Below, piece by piece: positions 50,439-58,196 of a DNA stretch of 64,000 nt. The first letter of the stretch is position 1. Each line of letters opens with the position of its first letter. The translations under genes and the position numbers were made by a program. Origin of the DNA: Ruminococcus sp. (GTDB lineage Bacteria; Bacillota; Clostridia; Oscillospirales; Acutalibacteraceae); the NCBI GenBank assembly GCA_004558485.1, contig SFCS01000006.1, positions 1 through 64,000 of the forward strand. Direction: 5' to 3'. Under the pieces are notes generated by a model. It had not been told where the DNA came from, made no database searches, and saw only the letters and a list, made by a program, of their open reading frames with translations.

Positions 50439-51692
50439 TTATGCTTCCGTTTCCGGCTTTTCGTGCACCGTGACCTCGATCTCCGAGGCGCGTTGCTCGT
50501 CGGTGGCGGTGACGCGCACGGTGAGATTTTCAAAGTCGAAGGTGTCGCCGACGGCGGGAATTTTGCCGATGTGGGCGGTCACCCAACCGTTGACGGTGGA
50601 GACCTCCGTCTCCTCCTCCACGCCGAACCGCTCGAAAAACTCCGAAAGCTCGGTTGCGGCGGGGACGGCAAAGGTGTCCTTGCCGATCTCTCGTATTTCG
50701 GCGGCGACGGTGTCGTGCTCGTCCCAGATCTCGCCGACCAACTCCTCCACGATGTCCTCGATGGTGACAATGCCCTCTGTACCGCCGAACTCGTCCACGA
50801 CAACGGCGATGTGTACCTTTTCCTGCTGCAGCCGCTTCAAAAGCTCGGAAATTTTGACCGATGCGGGAATGAACAGCGCCGGCTGCAGGATGCTCTCAAT
50901 GGTGTTTTCGGTGTCGCGCAGATGGCGGTGAAAATCCTTTTCGTTCACAACGCCGACGATGTTGTCGATCGTGTCGCGATAGACGGGGATGCGGGAGAAG
51001 CCGGTCTCCTCAAACAGCTCCTGCAGCGCCTTCGGCGTTTCCTCAATGTCGATGGCGACCACATCGATGCGCGGGGTGAGGATGTCGCCCGCGTCCAGGT
51101 CGGTGAACTCGATGACATTGTGGAAAAGCTCCTTCTCGCCGCTGTCGATACCGCCGTCCTGCTCCGCCTCGTCCACCAGCGTCAAAAGCTCGTCCTCGGT
51201 CATGCCGCTGCTTTTTTCCACGCGAATGAGGCGGGAGACGGCACCTTTCAGGTGAATGAGCAGAAAGCTCAGCGGAAAAAACAGGGTGTTGAGCACCGTG
51301 ACCGGACCGGAGACCTTCAGCACAAAGCTGTCCGCCGCCTCCTTTGCCAGGCTTTTCGGCGTGATCTCGCCGAAGATCAGCACCACCACCGTCATCACGA
51401 CGGTGGAAACGGTGGCGCCGTTGCTTTTAAAAAAGCCGACAAACAGCACCGTGGCAATACTGGCGGAGGCAATGTTCACGATGTTGTTGCCGATGAGCAC
51501 GGTGGCAAGCAGGCGGTCATAGCTGTCGAGCAGCTTCATGACGCGCCGCGCGCGGCGGTCGCCGTCGTTTGCCATGTTTTTGATGCGCACGCGGTTCAGC
51601 GACATATATGCCGTCTCGGTCGCCGAAAAGAAGGCAGACAGAGCAACGAGAACGATGAGGGCTATGATAAGCCCGATACTGTGACTGTCCAT
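50439..51692 (-). CDS. CNNM/CorC-type (HlyC) membrane protein
   Basis: 417 aa. A DUF21 membrane domain (about 1-180, four hydrophobic segments, AFFSATETAYMSLNRVRIKNMA) is followed by a CBS pair (DILTPRIDVVAID..., GVVNEKDFHRHL, VVDEFGGTEGIVTIEDIVEELVGEIWDEHD) and a C-terminal CorC_HlyC domain. Members are linked to Mg or Na homeostasis; older hemolysin annotations are misleading. It is 10 bp downstream of the PAP2 gene. Confidence 0.93.
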   Translation of the reverse strand: MDSHSIGLIIALIVLVALSAFFSATETAYMSLNRVRIKNMANDGDRRARRVMKLLDSYDRLLATVLIGNNIVNIASASIATVLFVGFFKSNGATVSTVVMTVVVLIFGEITPKSLAKEAADSFVLKVSGPVTVLNTLFFPLSFLLIHLKGAVSRLIRVEKSSGMTEDELLTLVDEAEQDGGIDSGEKELFHNVIEFTDLDAGDILTPRIDVVAIDIEETPKALQELFEETGFSRIPVYRDTIDNIVGVVNEKDFHRHLRDTENTIESILQPALFIPASVKISELLKRLQQEKVHIAVVVDEFGGTEGIVTIEDIVEELVGEIWDEHDTVAAEIREIGKDTFAVPAATELSEFFERFGVEEETEVSTVNGWVTAHIGKIPAVGDTFDFENLTVRVTATDEQRASEIEVTVHEKPETEA

Positions 51693-51702
51693 AGCGGATG
51701 CG

Positions 51703-52374
51703 TTATACCTCTTTCTTTTTTAGATGATGGAGTATGTCTGCGTTGGTGATGAACAAAGCGGCAGGCTTTTCCGACGCCGCCATTTTCCGAAACCAAAAAC
51801 GGATGAGCAGCCATGCGGCAACGCCGCACAGCGTGCCGACGATAGCACCGCCGACAATGTCGGAGGCATAGTGCACCTGAATGTAGATGCGGGAAAAGCC
51901 GATGAGCAGCGCGGGGATATAGGCAAGAAAGCTATACTTTTTGTTGCCGCACAGGAACACCGCCGTCATCGCGGCAAACGATGCCGTCGCGTGGCCGGAC
52001 GGGAAGGAATAGATCTCGTTTTCCAGTCCGTGTCCGATCGCCTGCCAATAGGTGAAAAAGGTACCAAGCTCGTCGGCATAGGGGCGCGGGCGCGCGATGC
52101 CGTTTTTGAGCGCGAGGTTCGTGACGAGCAGTCCGAACAGCAAGGCAATGAGCATGGTCGCGCCGGTGCGCCGCCCTTTCTTGAACAGCAGGCAGACGAC
52201 CGCCACCGCGATGAAAAAGATGCCGCCGTTGCCGAACAGCGTCAGAAACGGGAAAAGCCAGTCAAAAAAGCCGCCCGCGGCGCTCTCGTGCAGCGAGAAG
52301 GCGAAGTGTGAAACCGTGCTGTCCATGCCGGAAAATGTCACATTGAGCCATGCGGCAAATGCCGTCGATCCCAA
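51703..52374 (-). CDS. PAP2-family membrane phosphatase
   Basis: 223 aa from TTG at 52374, with GGAGGG spaced 6 nt upstream. About six membrane segments. The PAP2 motifs are KNGIARPRP (C1), FPSGHATAS (C2) and SRIYIQVHYASDIVGG (C3), with the catalytic His in C2 and C3. Likely substrates are lipid phosphates such as undecaprenyl pyrophosphate or phosphatidylglycerol phosphate. First gene of a pair with the CNNM protein. Confidence 0.9.
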   Translation of the reverse strand: MGSTAFAAWLNVTFSGMDSTVSHFAFSLHESAAGGFFDWLFPFLTLFGNGGIFFIAVAVVCLLFKKGRRTGATMLIALLFGLLVTNLALKNGIARPRPYADELGTFFTYWQAIGHGLENEIYSFPSGHATASFAAMTAVFLCGNKKYSFLAYIPALLIGFSRIYIQVHYASDIVGGAIVGTLCGVAAWLLIRFWFRKMAASEKPAALFITNADILHHLKKKEV

Positions 52375-52406
52375 AAATATCCCTCCAAAAAGTATGTATT
52401 ACGGAT

Positions 52407-52458
52407 AGAATACCACATATTTTTTATCATTGCAATAGTGAAAGAAATGTGGTAGAAT
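52407..52458. promoter_or_regulatory. Symmetric divergent promoters sharing one TTGCAA
   Basis: The palindromic TTGCAA at 52430-52435 serves as -35 in both directions: plus-strand TAGAAT (52453-52458) after 17 bp for the dehydrogenase gene, and minus-strand TATTCT (52412-52407) after 17 bp for the PAP2 gene. Flanking ACCACAT and ATGTGGT complete an inverted repeat. Confidence 0.65.
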
Positions 52459-52490
52459 GATAAAAAACTGTGAAAAAGGATATGTCGGAT

Positions 52491-53438
52491 ATGAAAATTG
52501 TGTTATTGGATGTGGACACCGTAACAAACGGCGATGTGTCGCTTGCGCCGATCGAAAGGCTCGGCGAGGTCGTCGGCTACCCGCTGTTGCCGCCCGAAAA
52601 GGTGGCGGCGGCGATCGGCGACGCCGATGCGGTGGTGTGCAACAAAACGGAGATCTCCGCCGATGTGATCGCTGCCTGCGAAAGCCTCAAATTCATCGGC
52701 GTGTTTGCAACGGGATATAATAACATTGACCTTGCGGCGGCGAAGGCGCGGGGAATCACGGTGTGCAATGTGCCGGGCTATTCCACCGACGCGGTGGCAC
52801 AGCATGTGTTTGCGATGGTGCTGTCCCTTGCCGGCAGTCTCGCCGCCTATGACCGCTCGGTGCACGCGGGCGACTGGGTGCGGGAAAAGCGCTTCACCTA
52901 TTTTCCGTATCCGCTGCACGAGCTGGCGGGAAAAACGCTCGGTATTTTCGGCTGCGGCGCGATCGGCAAAAAGGTCGCGGCGATCGGCAGGGCGTTCGGG
53001 ATGGACATTCTGGTCTCGACCCGCACGCCGGCGCACTGCCCGGGAGAGACCTGCTGCACGCCGGATGAGTTGTTTGCGGCAGCGGATGTGCTGACCTTCC
53101 ACTGCCCGCTGACGCCCGAAACGCGCGGCATCATCAACCGCCGCACCCTGTCGCTGATGAAACCGACGGCACTGCTCATCAACACCGCGCGCGGCGGCAT
53201 CATGGACGAGGTCGCGGTGGCGGATGCGCTGCATGCGGGCGTGATCGCGGGTGCGGGCATCGATGTGCAGATAAAAGAGCCGATGGCGGCGGACAATCCG
53301 CTGCGCACCGCGCCGCACTGCATCCTCACCCCGCACATCGCGTGGGCGCCCTTTGAGACGCGGGTGCGGCTCATTGACCGCGTCGCCGAAAATCTTTCTG
53401 CGTTTCAAAACGGAAATCCCATCAACACCGTTATATGA
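52491..53438 (+). CDS. D-2-hydroxyacid dehydrogenase
   Basis: 315 aa from ATG at 52491 (AAAGGAT upstream). NAD-binding motif LGIFGCGAIGKKVAAIGRAFGMDILVSTR, the substrate/NAD loop IGVFATGYNNIDLAAAKARGITVCNVPGYSTDAVAQH, catalytic Arg block INTARGGIMDEVAVADAL, Glu in VQIKEP and His in LTPHIAWA. Closest groups are glycerate/hydroxypyruvate-type reductases. Followed by a hexapeptide-repeat gene 15 bp on. Confidence 0.92.
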   Translation: MKIVLLDVDTVTNGDVSLAPIERLGEVVGYPLLPPEKVAAAIGDADAVVCNKTEISADVIAACESLKFIGVFATGYNNIDLAAAKARGITVCNVPGYSTDAVAQHVFAMVLSLAGSLAAYDRSVHAGDWVREKRFTYFPYPLHELAGKTLGIFGCGAIGKKVAAIGRAFGMDILVSTRTPAHCPGETCCTPDELFAAADVLTFHCPLTPETRGIINRRTLSLMKPTALLINTARGGIMDEVAVADALHAGVIAGAGIDVQIKEPMAADNPLRTAPHCILTPHIAWAPFETRVRLIDRVAENLSAFQNGNPINTVI

Positions 53439-53453
53439 TAAAGGAGAATATGT

Positions 53454-54119
53454 ATGAACACTGCCATGACCACAAAAGCCCTTTTCGACCTGTCCCACAC
53501 ACAGGCGGCGCCGCTGCTCGAAAAGCACAGCTATCCCTGGGAGGCGTTGTCCGAGATCGGCGCGTTCATTTTGACGCTTGGGAAAACGCTGTCGCCCGAT
53601 GAATATGACCACCCCGCCGAGACGGTGTGGATCCACAAGACGGCAAAGGTGTTCCCCTCCGCCTATATCGGTGAAAATGTCATCATCGGTGCGGACACGG
53701 AGGTGCGGCACTGTGCGTTCATCCGCGGCAACGCGCTGGTGGGTGCGGGCGCTGTGGTGGGCAATTCCACGGAGCTTAAAAATGTCATCCTGTTCGACCA
53801 TGTGCAGGTACCGCATTATAACTATGTCGGCGACTCGATTTTAGGGTATAAGTCCCACATGGGCGCCGGCTCGATCACCTCCAATGTCAAGAGCGACAAA
53901 ACGCCGGTCACCATCCGTGCCGATGAGCGGGTGGAGACGGGGCTCAAAAAGATGGGCGCGGTGCTCGGCGACCGTGTAGAGGTCGGCTGCGGCAGCGTGT
54001 TGAATCCCGGTACGGTCATCGGCAGCGGCAGCCAGATCTATCCGCTGTCGGCGGTGCGCGGCTTTGTCCCCGCGAACAGCATCTATAAGCATCGGGGCGA
54101 GGTCGTGGAGAAACGGTAA
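53454..54119 (+). CDS. Left-handed beta-helix (hexapeptide) acyl/nucleotidyl-transferase-like protein
   Basis: 221 aa (AAGGAGAATATG upstream). A short helical N-terminal part (AAPLLEKHSYPWEALSEIGAFILTLGKTL) precedes about eight hexapeptide turns (VWIHKTAKVFPSAYIGENVIIGADTEVRHCAFIRGNALVGAGAVVGNSTELKNVILFDHV...). SHMGAGSITSNVKSD matches the C-terminal domain of GlmU-like UDP-GlcNAc pyrophosphorylases. The nucleotidyltransferase domain is absent. Substrate not assignable. Confidence 0.82.
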   Translation: MNTAMTTKALFDLSHTQAAPLLEKHSYPWEALSEIGAFILTLGKTLSPDEYDHPAETVWIHKTAKVFPSAYIGENVIIGADTEVRHCAFIRGNALVGAGAVVGNSTELKNVILFDHVQVPHYNYVGDSILGYKSHMGAGSITSNVKSDKTPVTIRADERVETGLKKMGAVLGDRVEVGCGSVLNPGTVIGSGSQIYPLSAVRGFVPANSIYKHRGEVVEKR

Positions 54120-54154
54120 TGCACTCACTGCATACAATTCGCGTGTTTTTTGCG

Positions 54155-54396
54155 CCTTGCGCAAATTGATCGAGATTTTTTATAATCAGCGTACCTACCA
54201 CGCAAATGCTCCGTGCAGTCCGCAGACTGCACGGAGCATTTGACCAAGGAAGCGCTCCGCACTTCCTTGCGCCCGCGCGCAACAAGATCATTTTATAATC
54301 GGCGCACCCACTGCGCGCAAATACGCCACGCTGCTGCGTGGCGTATTTGACCAAGGAAGCGTGGGAAGTGCAGAGCACTTCTCACGCTTCCTTGCG
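54155..54396. repeat. Two tandem copies of a structured non-coding module
   Basis: Unit A 54155-54264 and unit B 54265-54389, each beginning CCTTGCG, with a third CCTTGCG at 54390-54396. Shared in order: GCGCAA/TTTTATAATC, a small hairpin, AAAT-long hairpin-ATTT, GACCAAGGAAGCG and a second hairpin ending CTTCCTTGCG. Small hairpin: A GCGT-ACCTACC-ACGC (54189-54203), B GCGC-ACCCACT-GCGC (54302-54316), so T-A is replaced by C-G in the stem. Long hairpin: A 17-bp perfect stem (54204-54241), B 13-bp perfect stem (54319-54348), unrelated sequence. Third hairpin: A 54246-54268, B 18-bp (54353-54393). There is no coding frame. This fills the 340-bp gap between genes. Confidence 0.8.
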
Positions 54397-54425
54397 TTGA
54401 CAATTATCATGTTTTGTGCTACACT
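54397..54425 (+). promoter_or_regulatory. Consensus sigma-A promoter abutting the tandem module
   Basis: TTGACA (54397-54402), 17-bp spacer, TACACT (54420-54425), directly after the last CCTTGCG; drives the gene at 54461. Confidence 0.75.
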
Positions 54426-54460
54426 GATTCCGTTCATTTCAAAGCAAGGGCGGACGAAGC

Positions 54461-55090
54461 GTGAAGGTTTGGTTTGAGAAATATCGACATTTACTGCTGC
54501 TGCCGCTGCTGTTCGGCACAGTATCCTTTTTATATTTTCTGACATCGCACGGGGACGCTGCCGTTTTGGTGCATGTGCCGCTTGACGACAGAATCCCGTT
54601 TGTGCCCGCATTCATTTTGCCGTATGTGCTGTGGTATGCGTATGTGCCGCTGTTGATGCTGACGGTCGGCGTGCGGGATAAACAGGCGTTTTATCGCCAG
54701 TGCGCGACGCTGTTTTCCGGCGTGGTGCTGTGCTTGCTGGTGTTCATCTTTTTCCCGACCGCGATCGATTTCCGACCGACGGCGGAGGGGAAGGGGCTGT
54801 GGCTTTGGATCTGCCGCATCGTGTTTGCCAACGATCTGCCGCGCAATGTCTGCCCGAGCCTGCACTGCTTTGAGGCGGTCATCGCGCACCTGACTGCGTT
54901 TCACCATCCGTCGCTGCACAAGCGGCATGGGTGGCGCGGGCTGTCCGCCGTTGCGGCGGCATGCATCTGCGTTTCCACTGTGTTTGTCAAGCAACATTCG
55001 GTCGTGGACGCCGTGTGCGGCGTTTTGTTGGCATTTGCCGTGTATGGACTGTTCTATGGCGTATTGTGGCGCGAAAAGCGCGCACGTTGA
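54461..55090 (+). CDS. PAP2-like (inositolphosphotransferase-type) membrane protein
   Basis: 209 aa from GTG at 54461 (AAGGG upstream). About six membrane segments. The C-terminal half has NVCPSLHCFEAVIAH, a PSLH form of the PAP2 PSGH motif, and KQHSVVDAVCGVLLAFAVYG with the H-D of motif C3. The first PAP2 motif is not evident. This pattern is that of PAP2_3/Aur1-like proteins, which act on lipid phosphates. The SGNH protein follows 17 bp later. Confidence 0.82.
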   Translation: MKVWFEKYRHLLLLPLLFGTVSFLYFLTSHGDAAVLVHVPLDDRIPFVPAFILPYVLWYAYVPLLMLTVGVRDKQAFYRQCATLFSGVVLCLLVFIFFPTAIDFRPTAEGKGLWLWICRIVFANDLPRNVCPSLHCFEAVIAHLTAFHHPSLHKRHGWRGLSAVAAACICVSTVFVKQHSVVDAVCGVLLAFAVYGLFYGVLWREKRAR

Positions 55091-55107
55091 GAAAGGACGG
55101 CGGTTTT

Positions 55108-55800
55108 ATGAAGGGACAATGGGGACTTATGCTGCTCATCGGCATCGTGCTGCTCATTTTGGCGGCGCTTATCATCCTGCTGTCGGTGCGGGGGATCACC
55201 TTCCGCGTCAAAAAGGTTGCCTGTGTCGGCGACAGCATCACGAAAAACGGCTATTGGGAGGATAACCTCCAAAAATCGCTTTCCACGGAGCGGTATGAGG
55301 TCGCGGGGTTCGGCGTGAACGGCGCGACGGCGCTTGCCGCCGGCATCGACAACGATACCTCCGAAAAGGGATATACGCTGCAGCCGGAATATGACGACAG
55401 TCTTGCCTATCAACCCGACATCGTCGTCATCATGCTCGGCACGAACGATTCGAAGCCCTTCAACTGGGAGATGCCCGACAACGCCAACGCAGCGCAGTTT
55501 CGCGCCGATCTCACGGCGCTCGTCGAGAGCTATAAGGCATTGAAGACCAAGCCGCGCATATATCTTGCGCTGCCGCCGACGGCATTTTCCGACTTTGCGC
55601 AAATTCAGAACGAGACCGTTGAAAGCGACATCATCCCCGCCATTCGCGAGGTGGCGGCGGCAACGGGCGCCGCGGTGATCGACACCCACAGCGTCAACAA
55701 AGATGCACAGGATGATTTCATCGATGGCGTGCATCCGTCCTCCGACGCGGGCAGAAAGCTGCTGGCGCAGACGGTGGCAAACGCGATCCTCGGGAAATAA
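55108..55800 (+). CDS. Membrane-anchored SGNH/GDSL hydrolase
   Basis: 230 aa from ATG at 55108 (GAAAGGACGG upstream). N-terminal membrane segment (about 6-27), then SGNH block I VACVGDSITKNGYW, block II GVNGATAL, block III IIMLGTNDSKPFNW and block V DGVHPSSDAGR (Asp-His). The esterase domain should be extracytoplasmic; deacetylation of wall or capsule glycans is a typical role. It follows a PAP2-like gene and precedes asnA by 10 bp. Confidence 0.9.
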   Translation: MKGQWGLMLLIGIVLLILAALIILLSVRGITFRVKKVACVGDSITKNGYWEDNLQKSLSTERYEVAGFGVNGATALAAGIDNDTSEKGYTLQPEYDDSLAYQPDIVVIMLGTNDSKPFNWEMPDNANAAQFRADLTALVESYKALKTKPRIYLALPPTAFSDFAQIQNETVESDIIPAIREVAAATGAAVIDTHSVNKDAQDDFIDGVHPSSDAGRKLLAQTVANAILGK

Positions 55801-55810
55801 GGAGAAAAGT

Positions 55811-56800
55811 ATGGAGACCTATAAGAGCAAATTGGATGTCCAGGCGACGCAAAACGCGATCCGCATGCTGCGGCATCGCTTTGAGGAGGAGCTGTGCAGC
55901 GCTCTGTGCATCACCCGCGCCTCCGCGCCGCTGTTTCTGAAAAAGTGCAGCGGCCTCAACGACGATCTCAACGGCGTGGAGCGCCCTGTCAGCTTTGATG
56001 TGCGCGAGACCGGCGAGGTCGCCGAGGTTGTGCACAGCCTGGCAAAGTGGAAGCGCGTTGCGCTGAAAAAATACGGCTTTGCCATGCACACGGGGCTCTA
56101 CACCGACATGAATGCCATCCGCCGCGACGAGGTGTGTGACAGCATCCACTCACTGTATGTGGATCAGTGGGACTGGGAAAAGGTCATCGCAAAAGAGGAT
56201 CGCACGGTCGCGTATCTGAAGGACACCGTGCGCCGCATCTACAACGCGGTGCTCGTGACGGCGGACGAGGTGCAGCGGCAATATCCCGTGCTCGACAACT
56301 ATCTGCCGCGCGACATTGCCTTCACCACCACCTATGCGCTGGAGGAAAAATATCCGACGCTCACGCCCAAGGAGCGGGAAAATGCCGCCGCGAAGGAATA
56401 CGGCGCGGTGTTTCTCATGGAGATCGGCGACAGACTGAAAAGCGGTGAAAAGCACGACGGGCGTGCGCCGGACTATGACGACTGGCATCTGAACGGCGAC
56501 ATTTTGGTGTATAACCGCGTGACCGACGCGGCGTTTGAGCTGTCGTCCATGGGCATCCGCGTGGACGCCGACAGTCTTGTGCGGCAGCTGACGGCGGAAA
56601 ACATGCTCGAAAGATTGGAGCTGCCGTTCCACAAGGCGCTTGCGGCGGGCGAGCTGCCGCTGTCCATCGGCGGCGGCATCGGGCAATCCCGCCTTTGCAT
56701 GCTGCTTTTGCAAAAGGCGCACATCGGTGAGGTGCATGCATCCCTCTGGCCGGAAAGCGAGCTTGTGCGCTGCCGTAAAATGGGTGTGGAACTGCTGTGA
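55811..56800 (+). CDS. asnA: Aspartate-ammonia ligase
   Basis: 329 aa, normal length. It makes asparagine from aspartate, ammonia and ATP; class II aaRS-like fold. RASAPLFLKKCSGLNDDLNGVERPVSFD, VHSLAKWKRVALKKYGF, GLYTDMNAIRRDE, LHSLYVDQWDWEKVI-type block, and the C-terminal LPLSIGGGIGQSRLCMLLLQKAHIGEVHASLWP are signature sequences. No T-box leader is visible; it is cotranscribed with the SGNH gene. Confidence 0.97.
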   Translation: METYKSKLDVQATQNAIRMLRHRFEEELCSALCITRASAPLFLKKCSGLNDDLNGVERPVSFDVRETGEVAEVVHSLAKWKRVALKKYGFAMHTGLYTDMNAIRRDEVCDSIHSLYVDQWDWEKVIAKEDRTVAYLKDTVRRIYNAVLVTADEVQRQYPVLDNYLPRDIAFTTTYALEEKYPTLTPKERENAAAKEYGAVFLMEIGDRLKSGEKHDGRAPDYDDWHLNGDILVYNRVTDAAFELSSMGIRVDADSLVRQLTAENMLERLELPFHKALAAGELPLSIGGGIGQSRLCMLLLQKAHIGEVHASLWPESELVRCRKMGVELL

Positions 56801-57114
56801 ATACCTTTGATCGGATCTATGAACAGGTGCGCCGCATCCCGCGCGGGCGGGTGGCGAGCTATGGACTGATTGCCCTCTTGGCGGGCAATCCGCGGTGGTC
56901 GCGGGTGGTGGGCTATGCGCTGCATGTCAACCCCGACCCCGAAAGCATCCCCTGTCACCGCGTGGTGAAAAAGGACGGTACGCTGTCTGAGGCGTTCGCG
57001 TTCGGCGGCAGGGAGGAGCACAGACGGCGGCTTGCCGCCGAGGGCGTGGCCTTTCTGCCGGACGGCAGAGCGGACATGGAAAAATATTTGGTTCGTGAAG
57101 ACGAATTGCTTTGA
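56797..57114 (+). CDS. MGMT-type DNA alkyltransferase domain protein
   Basis: 105 aa from GTG at 56797, sharing GTGA with the asnA stop. It is the C-terminal DNA-binding/active-site domain of O6-alkylguanine-DNA alkyltransferase alone: IPRGRVASYGLIALLAGNP, VVGYALHVNPDPESIPCHRVVKKDG. The acceptor Cys (PCHRV, near residue 53) is kept, unlike alkyltransferase-like proteins that have Trp. The Gly/Ser-rich arginine-finger helix region is present. It should repair or flag alkylated guanine. Confidence 0.9.
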   Translation: MNTFDRIYEQVRRIPRGRVASYGLIALLAGNPRWSRVVGYALHVNPDPESIPCHRVVKKDGTLSEAFAFGGREEHRRRLAAEGVAFLPDGRADMEKYLVREDELL

Positions 57115-57132
57115 AGAAAGGGAGGCGGCATC

Positions 57133-57501
57133 ATGCATTTGCAGGAATCGGGCGAAATGTATCTGGAGACCATCTATGTTTTGGATAAGGAAAACAACGG
57201 CGTGCGTGCCGTGGATGTGGCGGAATATCGCGGGTATTCCAAGCCCAGCGTCAGCCGCGCGGTCGGCGTGCTCAAAAAGGGCGGCATGCTGACGGTGGAC
57301 GCCGCCGGTCTTTTGCACCTCACCGCCGACGGAGAGGAGATCGCGCGCAAAATCTATGAGCGCCACACCGTCATGACCGATTTTCTCATCCGCATCGGCG
57401 TGGACGAGGAAACGGCGGCGACGGACGCCTGCAAGATCGAGCACGCGCTCAGCGACACCTCCTTTGAGGCGATCAAGCGCCATGTGCGCGGCAAAAAATA
57501 A
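57133..57501 (+). CDS. DtxR/MntR-family metal-responsive regulator
   Basis: 122 aa (AAGGGAGGCGG upstream). N-terminal winged helix (MHLQESGEMYLETIYVLDKENNGVRAVDVAEYRGYSKPSVSRAVGVLKKGGML) and dimerisation/metal domain (ARKIYERHTVMTDFLIRIGVDEETAATDACKIEHALSDTSFEAIKRHV), with metal ligands His and Glu/Cys as in MntR. No SH3 domain. No Mn or Fe transporter gene is adjacent. Confidence 0.9.
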   Translation: MHLQESGEMYLETIYVLDKENNGVRAVDVAEYRGYSKPSVSRAVGVLKKGGMLTVDAAGLLHLTADGEEIARKIYERHTVMTDFLIRIGVDEETAATDACKIEHALSDTSFEAIKRHVRGKK

Positions 57502-57519
57502 CAGGAAACCTATGGAAAC

Positions 57520-57550
57520 ATCCGCTTTTTTTAAAAAAGGCGGATTTTTT
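57520..57550 (+). terminator. Terminator after the DtxR-type gene
   Basis: ATCCGC-T7 pairs with A6-GGCGGAT (57520-57545), then a T-run. Confidence 0.85.
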
Positions 57551-57561
57551 TAAAAAAATGC

Positions 57562-57590
57562 TTGAAGTTCAAATGAACCTGTGTTACAAT
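57562..57590 (+). promoter_or_regulatory. Sigma-A-type promoter of the DUF1836-nfeD-floT operon
   Basis: TTGAAG (57562-57567), 17-bp spacer, TACAAT (57585-57590), 30 bp before the first start. GTTCA/TGAAC forms a small palindrome in the spacer. Confidence 0.6.
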
Positions 57591-57620
57591 CATATTAACA
57601 CAAGACGAGGAGCTGTGATT

Positions 57621-58184
57621 ATGTATGACAAGCTGGTGCCGGGAACCGTCATGCCGTATACCGATGTGGCGGGCGGCATGTTCTCCGTCTTTCGACCGAT
57701 GATCACGGCGACCGACGGATTGACGCTGGGGCAGGTCAGCGCGCTGACGGGCCTTGAGTATTCCACGGTGCAAAACTGGGTGAAACGCGGCTTTGTCGCC
57801 CATCCGGTGCAAAAAAAGTATTATGAACGGCAGCTTGCCCGCATCCTGCTGATCGCCGCACTGCGCGACTGTCTCAAAATCGAGCAGATCGCAGCGCTGC
57901 TCTCCGCGGTCAACGGCGATGTTGAGGATGCGGGCGATGACATCATTTCGGAGAGCAGGTTGTATGATTATCTGTGTGAGGCGGTGCGGTTGCTCGACGT
58001 CGACCGTTTGTCCGCGGACAAGGTGGACGCCGTGGTCGCGCAGGTGACGGCGGACTATGTCGGGCCGGACGAAACGGCAAAGGGGCGACTTTCGGCGGCG
58101 CTGCGGGTGATGGTGCTCGCCTTCATGGCGGGGTGTCTTGCCCGCGAGGCGACGCTGGGGCTTTCTGCGCTGCAAAACACATAA
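57621..58184 (+). CDS. DUF1836-domain protein (helix-turn-helix type)
   Basis: 187 aa from ATG at 57621 (CGAGGAG upstream). TLGQVSALTGLEYSTVQNWVKRGFVAHPVQKKYYERQLARILLIAALRDCLKIEQIAALL follows the DUF1836 pattern, which begins with a MerR-like helix-turn-helix. The C-terminal part is helical. Function is not established. It is the first gene before an NfeD-like and a flotillin gene, so it may regulate that operon. Confidence 0.85.
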   Translation: MYDKLVPGTVMPYTDVAGGMFSVFRPMITATDGLTLGQVSALTGLEYSTVQNWVKRGFVAHPVQKKYYERQLARILLIAALRDCLKIEQIAALLSAVNGDVEDAGDDIISESRLYDYLCEAVRLLDVDRLSADKVDAVVAQVTADYVGPDETAKGRLSAALRVMVLAFMAGCLAREATLGLSALQNT

Positions 58185-58196
58185 GGAGGGGTTACT

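Noticed and set aside
54181..54186. TATAAT in each unit of the tandem module read as a promoter -10
   Set aside because: No -35 at 16-18 bp in either unit, and transcription would begin inside the small hairpin; kept as part of the repeat instead.
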